A stretch of DNA of 45,195 nucleotides from an uncultured Muribaculaceae bacterium (lineage in GTDB: Bacteria > Bacteroidota > Bacteroidia > Bacteroidales > Muribaculaceae): the NCBI GenBank assembly GCA_910587355.1, contig CAJUKF010000021.1, positions 1 to 45,195 on the forward strand. Direction: 5' to 3'. Shown piece after piece: positions 1 through 8,015 of the stretch (the stretch's first letter is position 1; every line of letters starts with the position of its first letter). The notes under the pieces were generated by a model. It was not told the origin of the DNA, did no database searches, and saw only the letters and a program-made list of their open reading frames with translations. Position numbers and translations under genes: made by a program.

Positions 1-9
1 CACGAAAGC

Positions 10-44
10 AGGAGATAAACACCTGCGATTAGTGTTTACCTCCT
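10..44 (-). terminator. hairpin downstream of the TonB-dependent receptor
   Basis: A 13-bp stem (arms 10-22 and 32-44, one G-T wobble) with a 9-base loop lies 22 bases past the receptor stop codon on the minus strand. There is no clear T-run after it, so it is only a probable transcript end or 3' stabilising hairpin. Confidence 0.4.
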
Positions 45-65
45 ACTCGATTCTATCTCTGTAAC

Positions 66-1211
66 TCAGAAGCGTAGCTCAAGGCCTGCCATTACTGTGG
101 CTTTGGGCATGGGGAAGCCGTAGTTTATCTGATAGCGTGCAGCAGTGAGATTTTCGCCCTTGACAAATAACGTAAGAGGTGTACGCATGACAAGCGTGTA
201 GGCCGCACGGGCATTGACAAGGCCATAACTCTGCTTTGTCTCCTCATTGTTCAGGCTCCATACGCCCAAGGCATCGAGCGAGAACTGCCATTGTCCGGGA
301 GTAAAGCTGATTTCGCCGAACAGCTTGTTTTGGGGAGCTCCGACAATACGCGTATCGGTATGCAGATAGGCGTAATTTGCCGTAAACGACCATATTTGCG
401 ACGGCCTGTAATTGAAGTCGACCTCAAAACCTTTGTTGATGAACTTTCCGGTATTGATGTTCAGCGGATGCCCTTCGCTGCGGACAGTCTGAATAAGGTT
501 ATCGCCGTTGATGTAGTACAATGCCAGCCCGACGTTTATGCCCCGCTCGGGAAACCACTGGCGAAGTTCAACCTCGAAATTATTCATCCGTTCGGGCCTG
601 AGGTCGGGATTATGTGGCGGATACATGTACAGTTCCCGGATGTTGGGCGAACGGAAACCTTTGGAATAATTGAACTTAACTCTGTTCGACGACATCGGAC
701 GGAATACAAACCCGGCCTGCGGTACCCATTCGTTGCCGAACTGCGAGGAGTGCTCCAGTCGCACACCGGCATTGAGGCTGAGACGTTCATTGAACAATAC
801 CTGCTGCATCATCACATACCCGGCTATTTCATTCACATGCTTGTCGACAATCGGAGACTCTTCACCTGTAGTTTTGTCGGCGTTATAGGCACGTCCGCCC
901 CAGTGCTTGAAGTCGATGCCGGCGCTGAGGTCGTTGCCCTGCCACGGCTTCACTGTCTGGTACATTGTCACGCCCATATTGTAGTCACGCGAATGGAAAT
1001 AGAATGTCCGGGGCAAGTCGTTGTTGTCGAGTCCGTCGTCAATCTTATGCTTGCCCCAGTTGTAATAAGCCTGGATGCCGCCCGACGAAATGTCGTAGTG
1101 ATTTTTTACTAATACTGATGCCGTGGTGCGCAGCTGTCTTGCCCACATATCAAGCGGCAGTTTGCGGTAGACAGTGCCGGGGTTATCTGCGCGTGTCTCG
1201 GTAATCATCAC
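66..1211 (-). CDS. C-terminal barrel fragment of the broken TonB-dependent receptor
   Basis: This is the open frame of about 380 residues downstream of the in-frame TGA, with possible GTG (1211) or ATG (1208) starts. It contains only beta-barrel strands, including the RSPNIRELYMYPPHNPDLRPE segment typical of TonB receptors and a terminal F. It has no signal peptide, so independent function is unlikely. Confidence 0.5.
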   Translation of the reverse strand: MMITETRADNPGTVYRKLPLDMWARQLRTTASVLVKNHYDISSGGIQAYYNWGKHKIDDGLDNNDLPRTFYFHSRDYNMGVTMYQTVKPWQGNDLSAGIDFKHWGGRAYNADKTTGEESPIVDKHVNEIAGYVMMQQVLFNERLSLNAGVRLEHSSQFGNEWVPQAGFVFRPMSSNRVKFNYSKGFRSPNIRELYMYPPHNPDLRPERMNNFEVELRQWFPERGINVGLALYYINGDNLIQTVRSEGHPLNINTGKFINKGFEVDFNYRPSQIWSFTANYAYLHTDTRIVGAPQNKLFGEISFTPGQWQFSLDALGVWSLNNEETKQSYGLVNARAAYTLVMRTPLTLFVKGENLTAARYQINYGFPMPKATVMAGLELRF

Positions 1212-1226
1212 GTTGGCACCGGCTTC

Positions 1227-1934
1227 TCAGTGTGATGAAAAATCATAGTTGAGCGATGCATACTGATTGGCGAGCCAGTAGCCCATGCCTCGGCGGTTGC
1301 CGTCGCTGCGCTCGTAGCTTGCAGCCGCATATGCGCGGAGGTTGCCGGTCTTGTAACCGGCTCGTGCGCTGTAGTTCATGGTGCCGTAGCTTCCGGCCAT
1401 GGCCCGTGCCGAACCGTTGAAGCCATCTTCTGTGGCACGACGGGTAATCAGGTTGACCGAGCCGCCCATTGCGCCCGAGCCGTAAAGCAGAGACGACGGT
1501 CCGCTCACCACCTCCACGCGCTGCACATCGTTGGAGACATAGGTATCGGGAAGTGAATGGCCGAATATCCCGGCCCACTGCGGCTGGCCGTCAATCAGAA
1601 AAAGCACTCTGCCGACCCCTCCGACCCCACGCATTGTAACCGCGCCTGCCGAACCGCCGCTCACGCCGTATCCGGCAAGACCGCGCTCGGTGACAAACAT
1701 ACCAGGTATATGATTCTGAAGCACCGGCAGAATATTGGGCTCGGCGCTTTTTTCGAGAATATCCTGCCCGACAATCTTAACGTCGAGCGGAAGCAGAGGC
1801 ACCGGAGCCTTGGCGCCCTTCTCGACTACAATCACCTCGTCGAGCACGCGCGTCGTATCAGGGGCAGATTCAATTGCCGCCGATGCGCTGACGGCTATTA
1901 TAGATGATAAAATAACTGAAACGTTTTTCTTCAT
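1227..1934 (-). CDS. N-terminal fragment of the broken TonB-dependent receptor (signal peptide and plug)
   Basis: This 235-residue piece is the only part that would be translated from the natural ATG. It carries a signal peptide (MKKNVSVILSSIIAVSASA), the whole plug domain and the first few barrel strands. Without the remaining barrel it should not make a working receptor. See the full-length pseudogene entry. Confidence 0.6.
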   Translation of the reverse strand: MKKNVSVILSSIIAVSASAAIESAPDTTRVLDEVIVVEKGAKAPVPLLPLDVKIVGQDILEKSAEPNILPVLQNHIPGMFVTERGLAGYGVSGGSAGAVTMRGVGGVGRVLFLIDGQPQWAGIFGHSLPDTYVSNDVQRVEVVSGPSSLLYGSGAMGGSVNLITRRATEDGFNGSARAMAGSYGTMNYSARAGYKTGNLRAYAAASYERSDGNRRGMGYWLANQYASLNYDFSSH

Positions 1935-1947
1935 TCAACAGGACGAT

Positions 1948-2676
1948 TTATTTCAATAATCTGATTATGAGATTCTCCGATACACCCGGCAGTCGTGACT
2001 GAAGATGCGAGACAAGCACTCCGAACGATTCCTCAGGCGTACGGCCGCCTGCATCGAATTTCCGGCCGAACCAGCGCTCCGGAGTCGCATATATTCCCAC
2101 ACCCCATCCATATTTAAGGCCTGCCGAACTCTTCTTATATATAAAATCGCTGATAAGAAGGCGCCCCGACATCTGAAGCCGTTGCAATGGTCCTTCGAGA
2201 ATCTGACGGCGTACTTTCACAGGCTCGTCGATGCTTACGAGCTCGTCGGGTTTACGCCGTTTGCTCACATCTCCAAAAATAATCCGCCTTAGCTGCGCCG
2301 AGGTAGAGGCGCGCCCGCCGTCAATCATATCGAGAATGGTCTGCTCAACCGAGAACTCATCAAAGACAGTTGCATTTCTGCGATAATTGAGAAAATCGGG
2401 CAACAAATCAAGCGACACAAAGGCAGCCTTGCGGTTAAGAAATTTACCGTAAGCCGCTGTACGGCGCTGAATCACCGGTCCCTTCCATTCCCAGCATCCT
2501 TCTTCTCCGGCAGTGCCGCCGAACAGCATCCCCGGCACTGTCATTTCTTCTATCGAAAACCCTTTTATACAATTTGAGAAGAACGGCAGAATGCCGAAAT
2601 GCAGAGCGGCGCTTTCAAGCTCATCCCGGCTTGATATGGAAACTCCGAACCTTCTGCTAAATGGTTTAAAAAGCAT
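1948..2676 (-). CDS. AlkZ-related (YcaQ-like) protein, putative DNA-repair protein
   Basis: A 242-residue soluble protein. It shows the pattern I associate with the Bacteroidetes/Firmicutes AlkZ-related family: LPFFSNxIxGFSxEExT near residues 30-47, CWEWKGPV at 61-68, AYGKFLNRKAAFVSLDLLPDFLNYRR at 75-100, and a C-terminal ISDFIY...YGWGVxxYxTPERWFG block at 175-204. AlkZ/YcaQ proteins are HTH_42-family glycosylases that open DNA interstrand crosslinks. The catalytic QxQ motif of true AlkZ is not visible, so enzyme activity is unproven. The ATG overlaps the preceding small gene's stop codon by one base (TAATG), which implies translational coupling. The family call comes from remembered sequence patterns, not a search. 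Confidence 0.6.
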   Translation of the reverse strand: MLFKPFSRRFGVSISSRDELESAALHFGILPFFSNCIKGFSIEEMTVPGMLFGGTAGEEGCWEWKGPVIQRRTAAYGKFLNRKAAFVSLDLLPDFLNYRRNATVFDEFSVEQTILDMIDGGRASTSAQLRRIIFGDVSKRRKPDELVSIDEPVKVRRQILEGPLQRLQMSGRLLISDFIYKKSSAGLKYGWGVGIYATPERWFGRKFDAGGRTPEESFGVLVSHLQSRLPGVSENLIIRLLK

Positions 2677-2858
2677 TATTCATCCGTTTTTTTAGGTTTT
2701 GGTTTGCGGCCGGCACGTGCGAGGGCATCGCTGATAATCCATTGCAGCTGTCCGTTGACAGAGCGGAATTCATCAGCGGCCCATCGCTCGATAGCCTCCA
2801 TCGTAGCCGGGTCGACGCGAAGCAGAAAACCTTTACCTTTCTCTTTCTTTTCCGGCAT
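2676..2858 (-). CDS. small Arc/ribbon-helix-helix DNA-binding protein
   Basis: A 60-residue protein whose body (GFLLRVDPATMEAIERWAADEFRSVNGQLQWIISDALARAGR) has the beta-strand, helix, helix order of Arc-type ribbon-helix-helix proteins. The GFLLRVDP strand would contact DNA, and the NGQLxWII helix resembles that of other Arc-like proteins. It ends in a lysine-rich tail. I chose the ATG at 2858, six bases below the SPFH stop, over an upstream alternative start that would overlap the SPFH gene by 55 bases. It is placed between the SPFH and AlkZ-related genes and shares a base with the latter's start. It could autoregulate the operon; that is inference. HicB/antitoxin-like function is an alternative. 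Confidence 0.75.
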   Translation of the reverse strand: MPEKKEKGKGFLLRVDPATMEAIERWAADEFRSVNGQLQWIISDALARAGRKPKPKKTDE

Positions 2859-2863
2859 AGGGA

Positions 2864-3835
2864 TTACTGATATATCGAACCGGTATTCACAACGGGCTGT
2901 GCCGACTCGTCGGCGCACAGCACAACGAGCAGATTGCTCACCATTGCGGCTTTGCGCTCGTCGTCAAGGGTTACTACATTCTCTTCGTCGAGACGGTCAA
3001 GAGCCATTTTCACCATTGTGACAGCGCCTTCCACAATCTTCTCGCGGGCCGAAATTATCGCCGATGCCTGCTGGCGGCGCAGCATCACGGCTGCGATTTC
3101 GGGTGCATAGGCAAGATAGTTGATACGCGCCTCGACGACTTCGATTCCGGCCATTGCCAGTCGTTCGTTGATTTTGCGTTCAAGTCGCTCGTTGATTTCC
3201 TCACCGCCCGAGCGTAGGGTGAGTTCGCCGTCGGCCACACTGTCGGAGTCGTCATAGGCGTAGTGGCCGGTGACTTCGCGCAGAGCGGCATCGCCCTGAA
3301 TGCGCACGAAAGCCGTAAGCGCCTTGTCTCGGCTCGTTGTGGATACTGTGGCCTTTCCGTTGTTTTCGCCCACAACAATGGGCTCGTCGGAGTCTACATC
3401 GAAAACAGCCTTGTACGTATCACATACTTTCCACACGAGCACCATGCCTATCAGCACGGGGTTGCCGATTTTATCGTTAACCTTTATAGGGTCGATATCC
3501 ATGTTGCGTATACGGAGCGACATCTTGCGGCGGTTGCAGAACGGATTAATCCAGAAAAAGCCTACTTTGTCGAACGTGCCTTTGTACTTGCCGAAGAAAA
3601 TTATCACGCGGCTTTGGTTAGGTTGCTGCGAAAAGAAACCGATTATCATAAGCACGGATGCAAGCATACATATGATAAAGAGGGGGACGCCGAACCAATA
3701 AGGCAGGATGGCGCTCTCGCAGGCTACTATAGAGAATATGCCGAGAGCGAGAATGATGAACATGAACACAAGCATCGCAAAGCCGTTGAATACGGCTCCT
3801 GTATAAGGATGCTCGCGGTTATCTGTAGTTTTCAT
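2864..3835 (-). CDS. SPFH/Band 7 (stomatin-like) membrane protein
   Basis: A 323-residue protein. Two hydrophobic N-terminal segments (about residues 17-38 and 46-68) anchor a Band 7/SPFH domain (about 75-280). Visible family features are the FFGKYKGTFDKVGFFWINPF segment, the RIRNMDIDPIKVNDKIGNPV strand pair, VxWKVxDTYKAVFDV, and the helical part INERLAMAGIEVVEARINYLAYAPEIAAVMLRRQQA. SPFH proteins oligomerise into membrane cages or scaffolds that organise microdomains and proteases. It heads an operon with an Arc-like protein and an AlkZ-related protein, and has its own promoter. Confidence 0.9.
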   Translation of the reverse strand: MKTTDNREHPYTGAVFNGFAMLVFMFIILALGIFSIVACESAILPYWFGVPLFIICMLASVLMIIGFFSQQPNQSRVIIFFGKYKGTFDKVGFFWINPFCNRRKMSLRIRNMDIDPIKVNDKIGNPVLIGMVLVWKVCDTYKAVFDVDSDEPIVVGENNGKATVSTTSRDKALTAFVRIQGDAALREVTGHYAYDDSDSVADGELTLRSGGEEINERLERKINERLAMAGIEVVEARINYLAYAPEIAAVMLRRQQASAIISAREKIVEGAVTMVKMALDRLDEENVVTLDDERKAAMVSNLLVVLCADESAQPVVNTGSIYQ

Positions 3836-3869
3836 AAGATGATATTATTTTGATATTGTTTTGATGCTG

Positions 3870-3900
3870 CAAAGCTATGGTTAAAAATTTTATAATGCAA
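3870..3900 (-). promoter_or_regulatory. promoter of the SPFH operon
   Basis: On the minus strand TAGCTTTG (3877-3870) matches the Bacteroidetes -7 consensus TAnnTTTG exactly. A TTG (3900-3898) lies 20 bases upstream. The -7 box is 35 bases before the SPFH start codon. Confidence 0.65.
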
Positions 3901-3917
3901 GAAAATGCTGTAAAAAA

Positions 3918-3948
3918 ATTGATGGTTGAAAAAATATGCTTACCTTTG
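3918..3948 (+). promoter_or_regulatory. promoter of tRNA-Gly
   Basis: TACCTTTG at 3941-3948 is a perfect TAnnTTTG box ending 15 bases before the tRNA. ATTG at 3918-3921 sits 19 bases upstream as the -33 element. Confidence 0.7.
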
Positions 3949-3963
3949 CGCTATGAAAAACAC

Positions 3964-4036
3964 GCGGTAGTGGCTCAGTTGGTAGAGCATTGGCTTCCCA
4001 AGCCGAGGGTCGCGGGTTCGAGTCCCGTCTACCGCT
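3964..4036 (+). tRNA. tRNA-Gly (anticodon CCC)
   Basis: A 73-base cloverleaf. Acceptor stem GCGGTAG/CTACCGC, D arm GCTC/GAGC, anticodon stem TTGGC/GCCGA with loop TTCCCAA, T arm GCGGG/CCCGT with loop TTCGAGT, and discriminator T. The CCA end is not encoded. Anticodon CCC reads GGG. Confidence 0.95.
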
Positions 4037-4101
4037 CAATAATTATAGAAAAATTGTGAATCGAATGGTGGACTTCATTCATAATTGAGTATTAAATGGG
4101 A

Positions 4102-4140
4102 TAAAAAATAACCGGCGCGTTTTTCGTCGGTTATTTTTTA
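4102..4140. terminator. bidirectional intrinsic terminator after tRNA-Gly
   Basis: A 16-bp stem (4102-4117 with 4125-4140, one G-T pair) with A-rich and T-rich outer flanks makes a terminator in both directions. It serves the tRNA on the plus strand and could also end the minus-strand recR/GNAT transcript. Confidence 0.8.
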
Positions 4141-4225
4141 TTCAGGTGAATGCCGATACAGCAATCCTATCTTATGTCATTTTAGATATATTATGTTTTG
4201 TCAGTCGGCTGATGCAGGAACTCTT

Positions 4226-4747
4226 TCAGCAGAATAAGCGCTGGAATATCAGGGCATCGGCATAAGAGTGTCCCCGGCGCAGCCATGAGCGGAGTCGCCC
4301 TGCGGGCCTGAAGCCGCAGGCTGTGAAAAGTGCTTTTGATGCTTCGTTGCCGAGTTCGACTATTGCGGCGAGCTGGTGCATTCCCAGAGTTGAGGAGGCG
4401 TAATCGCACAGCAATCGGAGTGTTTCGCTGCCAAAACCGCGGTGACGGAAATTTTCGGCGATGATTATGCCCACAAAACCGCGCCGGTCGCGGCAGTCGT
4501 AGTCGCTTATGTCGGCCGTTCCGATGGGCTTGCCGCTCGCAATATCTTCTACTATAAGACGAAGCTGTCCGTCGGTATTGATGTCGGCGCTATAAGACTC
4601 GATATAGTCATGCAGCATGCGTCGACTTATGGGAGCGGCAGTGAAACCGCTTCCTTCGGCACCGTCGGAGTTCTCGAGAATATACAGAAAATCAAGGTCG
4701 GCGGGTTCGGGAGCCCGCAAGCGTATTCTTTTATCGGTGAGAGTCAT
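4226..4747 (-). CDS. GNAT-family N-acetyltransferase (RimL/SpeG type)
   Basis: A 173-residue GNAT fold. It starts with the IRLRAPEPADLDFLY opening typical of RimJ/RimL and SpeG relatives. The acetyl-CoA pyrophosphate loop is RHRGFGSE (101-108, R-x-x-G-x-G), and the late motif is NEASKALFTACGFRPAGRLR (134-153). The acceptor could be a protein N-terminus, a polyamine or a small molecule; sequence alone does not say. It lies 35 bases downstream of recR on the same strand and is probably co-transcribed. Confidence 0.9.
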   Translation of the reverse strand: MTLTDKRIRLRAPEPADLDFLYILENSDGAEGSGFTAAPISRRMLHDYIESYSADINTDGQLRLIVEDIASGKPIGTADISDYDCRDRRGFVGIIIAENFRHRGFGSETLRLLCDYASSTLGMHQLAAIVELGNEASKALFTACGFRPAGRLRSWLRRGHSYADALIFQRLFC

Positions 4748-4782
4748 ATCCGGGAGAGTATGAATTAATACAATATGAGTTT

Positions 4783-5400
4783 TTACAGTTCGAACGGAGT
4801 GCGGGCCGTGAGGGAGCGGGCGAGGGTGACTTCATCGGTGTACTCGAGCTCGTCGCCGACCGAAACGCCGCGTGCGAGTTGGGTTATTTTCAGTTCGGGG
4901 CTGATGCGTGTGAGCATACGGTAGATGTAATAATTCGTTGTATCGGCTTCGACGGTGGCACCTGTTGCGAGAATTACTTCGGTTATTCCTCCGGCTTTGA
5001 CACGGTCGGCAAGCGACTGTATTTCGAGCAAGTCGGGCCCGATGCCGTCGACGGGAGAAATCAGACCGCCAAGCACATGGTACAGTCCATCGAAGCGGCG
5101 TGTATTCTCTATACTCATCACATCTTTCACGTTTTCGACAACGCATACAACGGAATTATCACGCTTAGGCGATGCGCAGAGCGGGCAGATTTCGCTTTCG
5201 CTTATGTTGTGACATACAGAGCAATAGCGGATGCCGGTGCGCAGATTTATAATAGCTTCGCCTATAGCCACGGCTTCGTCGGATGGGCGGCGTAAGAGAT
5301 GCAGCGCGAACCGAAGAGCGGTCTTGCGTCCTACGCCCGGCAGGCGAGAGAGAGAACTGACAGCGTTCTCGAGAAGTGACGATGAAAATTCCTGTTCCAT
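4783..5400 (-). CDS. recR: recombination mediator protein RecR
   Basis: A 205-residue protein of normal RecR length. It has a helix-hairpin-helix (LPGVGRKTALRFALHLL, 20-36), a C4 zinc finger (Cys 60, 63, 72, 75) and a Toprim domain from about residue 83 (VVCVVENVKDVMSIE, then YHVLGGLISPVDGIGPDLL). RecR acts with RecO to load RecA on SSB-coated gaps. On the minus strand a near-consensus TTATTTTG box (5439-5432) lies about 32 bases before the ATG. The neighbouring divergent promoter drives the efflux operon. Confidence 0.97.
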   Translation of the reverse strand: MEQEFSSSLLENAVSSLSRLPGVGRKTALRFALHLLRRPSDEAVAIGEAIINLRTGIRYCSVCHNISESEICPLCASPKRDNSVVCVVENVKDVMSIENTRRFDGLYHVLGGLISPVDGIGPDLLEIQSLADRVKAGGITEVILATGATVEADTTNYYIYRMLTRISPELKITQLARGVSVGDELEYTDEVTLARSLTARTPFEL

Positions 5401-5501
5401 AGTACGAAGTTAATAAATATTTATGGAATGGCAAAATAAGGTCCTTTTCGGCATTTTTATTAGTAAAAAAGTCGAATTTAGCACCCGAAGAGATGCAAGG
5501 A

Positions 5502-5533
5502 TTTGAATAAATGGATATAAAAGCATAACTTTG
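5502..5533 (+). promoter_or_regulatory. promoter of the RND efflux operon
   Basis: TTTG (5502-5505), 20 bases, then TAACTTTG (5526-5533) is a perfect match to the Bacteroidetes primary sigma-factor consensus. It ends 35 bases before the tolC-like start. Confidence 0.8.
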
Positions 5534-5568
5534 TTGAGATATTAACCGATTGATACAATATTAGGTTT

Positions 5569-6972
5569 ATGCAAAGAATATTTTTGGCAGGTATCATGCT
5601 GGCGCTCACTTTTGGAGTAGCTATGGCACAGACACCTCCTGCTCTTACGCTCGATGACTGCCTTCGCATAGCGTTAAGTGAGAATCCCACTGTGAAAGTG
5701 GCCGATATGGAGATTGAGCGACTTGATTACTCCAAAAAGGAAGTTATCGGACAGCTGCTTCCGTCCATTGATTTCGGAGCCAACTACAACCGAATGGTAG
5801 CCAAGCAGACTATGTATATGAATATGGATGCGTTCGGCGGTGGTGCCGGCGGTGATTCTGATAACAATCCGGATGCCGAAGCATCGCAGTCCCGGGCTTC
5901 GGGCCGCGGTGACGGCGGCATCAAGGTGGGCCTTGACAATTCATATTCAATGGGTTTCACGGGTTCGTTGCCACTGATAGCCCCTCAGCTGTGGAAGTCG
6001 CTCCAAATCAGCGACGCTCAGATTCTCAGAAGCTACGAAGCGGCGAGACAGAGCCGTCAGCAACTTGTAAATCAAGTGAAAAGCGCTTATTATGCGCTTC
6101 TTCTTGCCAACGACTCGCGCAAGGTGATACAGCAGAGCTATGATATGGCTGCCCTCACTTACGCTACTTATTCAAGCCAGCATAAGCTCGGCACCGCATC
6201 TGACTATGATGTGCTCCGTACATCAGTGGCAATGAAGAATATCGAGCCGCAGCTCGCACAGGCCGATATAAGCGTTAAGCAGGCAAGACTGCAGCTTCAG
6301 GTGCTTATGGGTATGCCTGCTACATTTGATTTTACTGCGGCAGACGCTCTAAGTAATTACGAGAAGGCATCTTATGATACAGTAGTGAGCCACAGCTATG
6401 ATGAGAACGCCGATTTGCGTTTGCTCGATTACGATACGAAATTGCAGAAGAAGAATCTTGCCCTTCAGAAACTGGCCTACGCCCCGACGCTCGCCTTCAC
6501 GGCCAATTACAACTGGACTTCGATGAGCAATGGTTCGCCGTTGAAAAATTTCCGCTGGAATCCTTATTCAACTGTCGGCCTGACGCTCAGTGTGCCTATT
6601 TTTTCGGGAGGTCAGCGTTACAGCCGGGTCAAGCAGGCTAATCTGCAGCTTGAGGAACTGCGACTCCAGAGGGAGAATCTTGAGCGCAGTGTGTCGATGC
6701 AGGTTGATTTGGCGATTGACAACATGCAAATCAATATCAAGCAGATTGCATCGTGCAGCGAGAGTGTCGCCCAGGCCGACAAAGCCCATACAATCATGGA
6801 GAAGAGCTTTGAAATCGGCGCGGCAAGCTATCTTGACCTCCGGGATTCGGAACTCGCACTCACACAGGCACGCCTGTCCTACTATCAGGCAATCTATAAT
6901 TATCTCATTGCCGGCAGCGAACTCGAATTGCTTCAGGGTACAGCGCCAGTAGACCGGTATACAAACAAGTAA
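5569..6972 (+). CDS. TolC-family outer-membrane efflux channel
   Basis: A 467-residue protein with a signal peptide (MQRIFLAGIMLALTFGVAMAQ). Two long helical OEP repeats follow, one opening with LTLDDCLRIALSENPTVKVADMEIE and the second around residues 280-460 with LSVPIFSGGQRYSRVKQANLQLEE. It forms the outer-membrane/periplasmic tunnel of a tripartite pump. An insert near residues 85-125 rich in Gly, Asp and Ser (GGGAGGDSDNNPDAEASQ) is unusual for the family. It is the first gene of the pump operon, 14 bases before the adaptor. Confidence 0.95.
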   Translation: MQRIFLAGIMLALTFGVAMAQTPPALTLDDCLRIALSENPTVKVADMEIERLDYSKKEVIGQLLPSIDFGANYNRMVAKQTMYMNMDAFGGGAGGDSDNNPDAEASQSRASGRGDGGIKVGLDNSYSMGFTGSLPLIAPQLWKSLQISDAQILRSYEAARQSRQQLVNQVKSAYYALLLANDSRKVIQQSYDMAALTYATYSSQHKLGTASDYDVLRTSVAMKNIEPQLAQADISVKQARLQLQVLMGMPATFDFTAADALSNYEKASYDTVVSHSYDENADLRLLDYDTKLQKKNLALQKLAYAPTLAFTANYNWTSMSNGSPLKNFRWNPYSTVGLTLSVPIFSGGQRYSRVKQANLQLEELRLQRENLERSVSMQVDLAIDNMQINIKQIASCSESVAQADKAHTIMEKSFEIGAASYLDLRDSELALTQARLSYYQAIYNYLIAGSELELLQGTAPVDRYTNK

Positions 6973-6986
6973 ACAATCAAAAACTG

Positions 6987-7994
6987 ATGAAAACCTATAT
7001 CACACTTCTTTCAGCAACGCTTGTAGCCACAATGGCATCATGCAGCCGCGAAGAGACCAAAACCGAGGTTAAGGAAGAGCTTCCGCTTGTAACGGTCGAT
7101 GTTGTGCACTCTCAAGCCGTTCCGCAGCAACGCGAGTATACGGCCAATGTCGAGGCCGAGAATCTCAACAATATCGCACCGTCGACACCGAACCGTATCA
7201 AGACCATACGCGTGGACGTAGGTGACCGCGTTCAGGCCGGCCAGACGCTTGTCACTCTTGATTCCTCGAACAGCGACCAGATTCGCATCAATCTCGAGCA
7301 GATTGAGCGTGAGTACAACCGTGCCGTACAGCTTCTCGAAATCGGCGGAGGTACTCAGCAGGCCGTAGACCAGCTGAAAGCTCAGCTCGACGCTGCGAAA
7401 TCGCAGTATGCCAATATTCAGGAAAATACCGTGCTCCGCTCCCCGATAACGGGTGTTGTCACAGCGCGCAACTACGATCCCGGAGACATGTCGGGCAATC
7501 TGCCCGTGCTTACCGTGGGACAGCTCTCGCCGGTGGTGAAAGTGCTTGTCAATATAAGCGAGAATGATATGGCTGACATTGTTGCCGGGCAGCCTGTGAA
7601 TATCAGTCTTGATGCTTTCCCCGAGGAAACTTTCTCCGGAAAGGTCTACCGCGTGTATCCCACCGTCGACCCCGCTACACGTACATTCGGCGTGGAGATT
7701 CGTATTCCCAATCCGGGTGAACGTCTTAAGCCCGGTATGTTCGCCCGCGTGACTATCGATTTCGGCGAACGCCAGAATGTCGTCGTTCCCGACCGCGCCG
7801 TGGTGAAACAGACGGGTTCGGGCAACAAATACGTGTATGTGCTGCACGGCAACAAGGTGTCGTATAACCGTGTAGAGCTCGGACGCCGCATCGACGACTC
7901 CTATGAGCTGATTGAGGGTGTGGCCGATGGCGACACAGTGGTGATTACTGGCCAGACGCGCCTTGCCGACGGTGTTGAAGTAGAAGTACAATAA
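6987..7994 (+). CDS. RND efflux periplasmic adaptor lipoprotein (AcrA/MexA type)
   Basis: A 335-residue membrane-fusion protein. A lipobox (ATMASC, Cys 19) anchors it in the inner membrane. The biotinyl-lipoyl halves are RIKTIRVDVGDRVQAGQTLVTL and ENTVLRSPITGVVTARNYDPGDM, separated by a short coiled-coil hairpin of about 60 residues. A beta-barrel (FSGKVYRVYPTVDPATRTFGVEI) and membrane-proximal domain follow. It bridges the TolC-like channel and the RND pump encoded on either side, 14 and 21 bases away. Confidence 0.95.
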   Translation: MKTYITLLSATLVATMASCSREETKTEVKEELPLVTVDVVHSQAVPQQREYTANVEAENLNNIAPSTPNRIKTIRVDVGDRVQAGQTLVTLDSSNSDQIRINLEQIEREYNRAVQLLEIGGGTQQAVDQLKAQLDAAKSQYANIQENTVLRSPITGVVTARNYDPGDMSGNLPVLTVGQLSPVVKVLVNISENDMADIVAGQPVNISLDAFPEETFSGKVYRVYPTVDPATRTFGVEIRIPNPGERLKPGMFARVTIDFGERQNVVVPDRAVVKQTGSGNKYVYVLHGNKVSYNRVELGRRIDDSYELIEGVADGDTVVITGQTRLADGVEVEVQ

Positions 7995-8015
7995 CCGCTA
8001 AACAAACTTGCTGCT

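Larger units (their letters stand above)
66..1934 (-). pseudogene. TonB-dependent outer-membrane receptor, interrupted by an in-frame TGA
   Basis: Read through one stop codon, this is a complete receptor of about 622 residues. It has a signal peptide, a plug domain with the usual pattern (VxRVEVVSGPSSLLYGSGAMGGSVNLIT) and a beta-barrel ending in an aromatic residue (LELRF). The only break is TGA at 1227-1229. The codons on either side (SSH, then EAGANVMITETR) continue in the same frame with no indel. A TGG tryptophan turned into TGA is the simplest explanation. Family knowledge says such receptors take up siderophores, cobalamin or other large ligands with TonB energy. The short length and lack of a carboxypeptidase-like N-terminal domain suggest a BtuB/FepA-type rather than a SusC-type receptor. 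It starts 13 bases after the AlkZ-related gene and may be the last gene of that operon. A sequencing error cannot be excluded. Confidence 0.85.

Noticed and set aside
38..44. AGGAGGT on the minus strand as a ribosome binding site
   Set aside because: It is part of a hairpin past the receptor stop, and this lineage does not rely on Shine-Dalgarno sequences.
3877..4059. 60-residue frame covering tRNA-Gly
   Set aside because: It runs through a complete tRNA; no coding evidence.
7038..7991. 317-residue minus-strand frame opposite the RND adaptor
   Set aside because: It mirrors a clear adaptor gene and shows no domain of its own.
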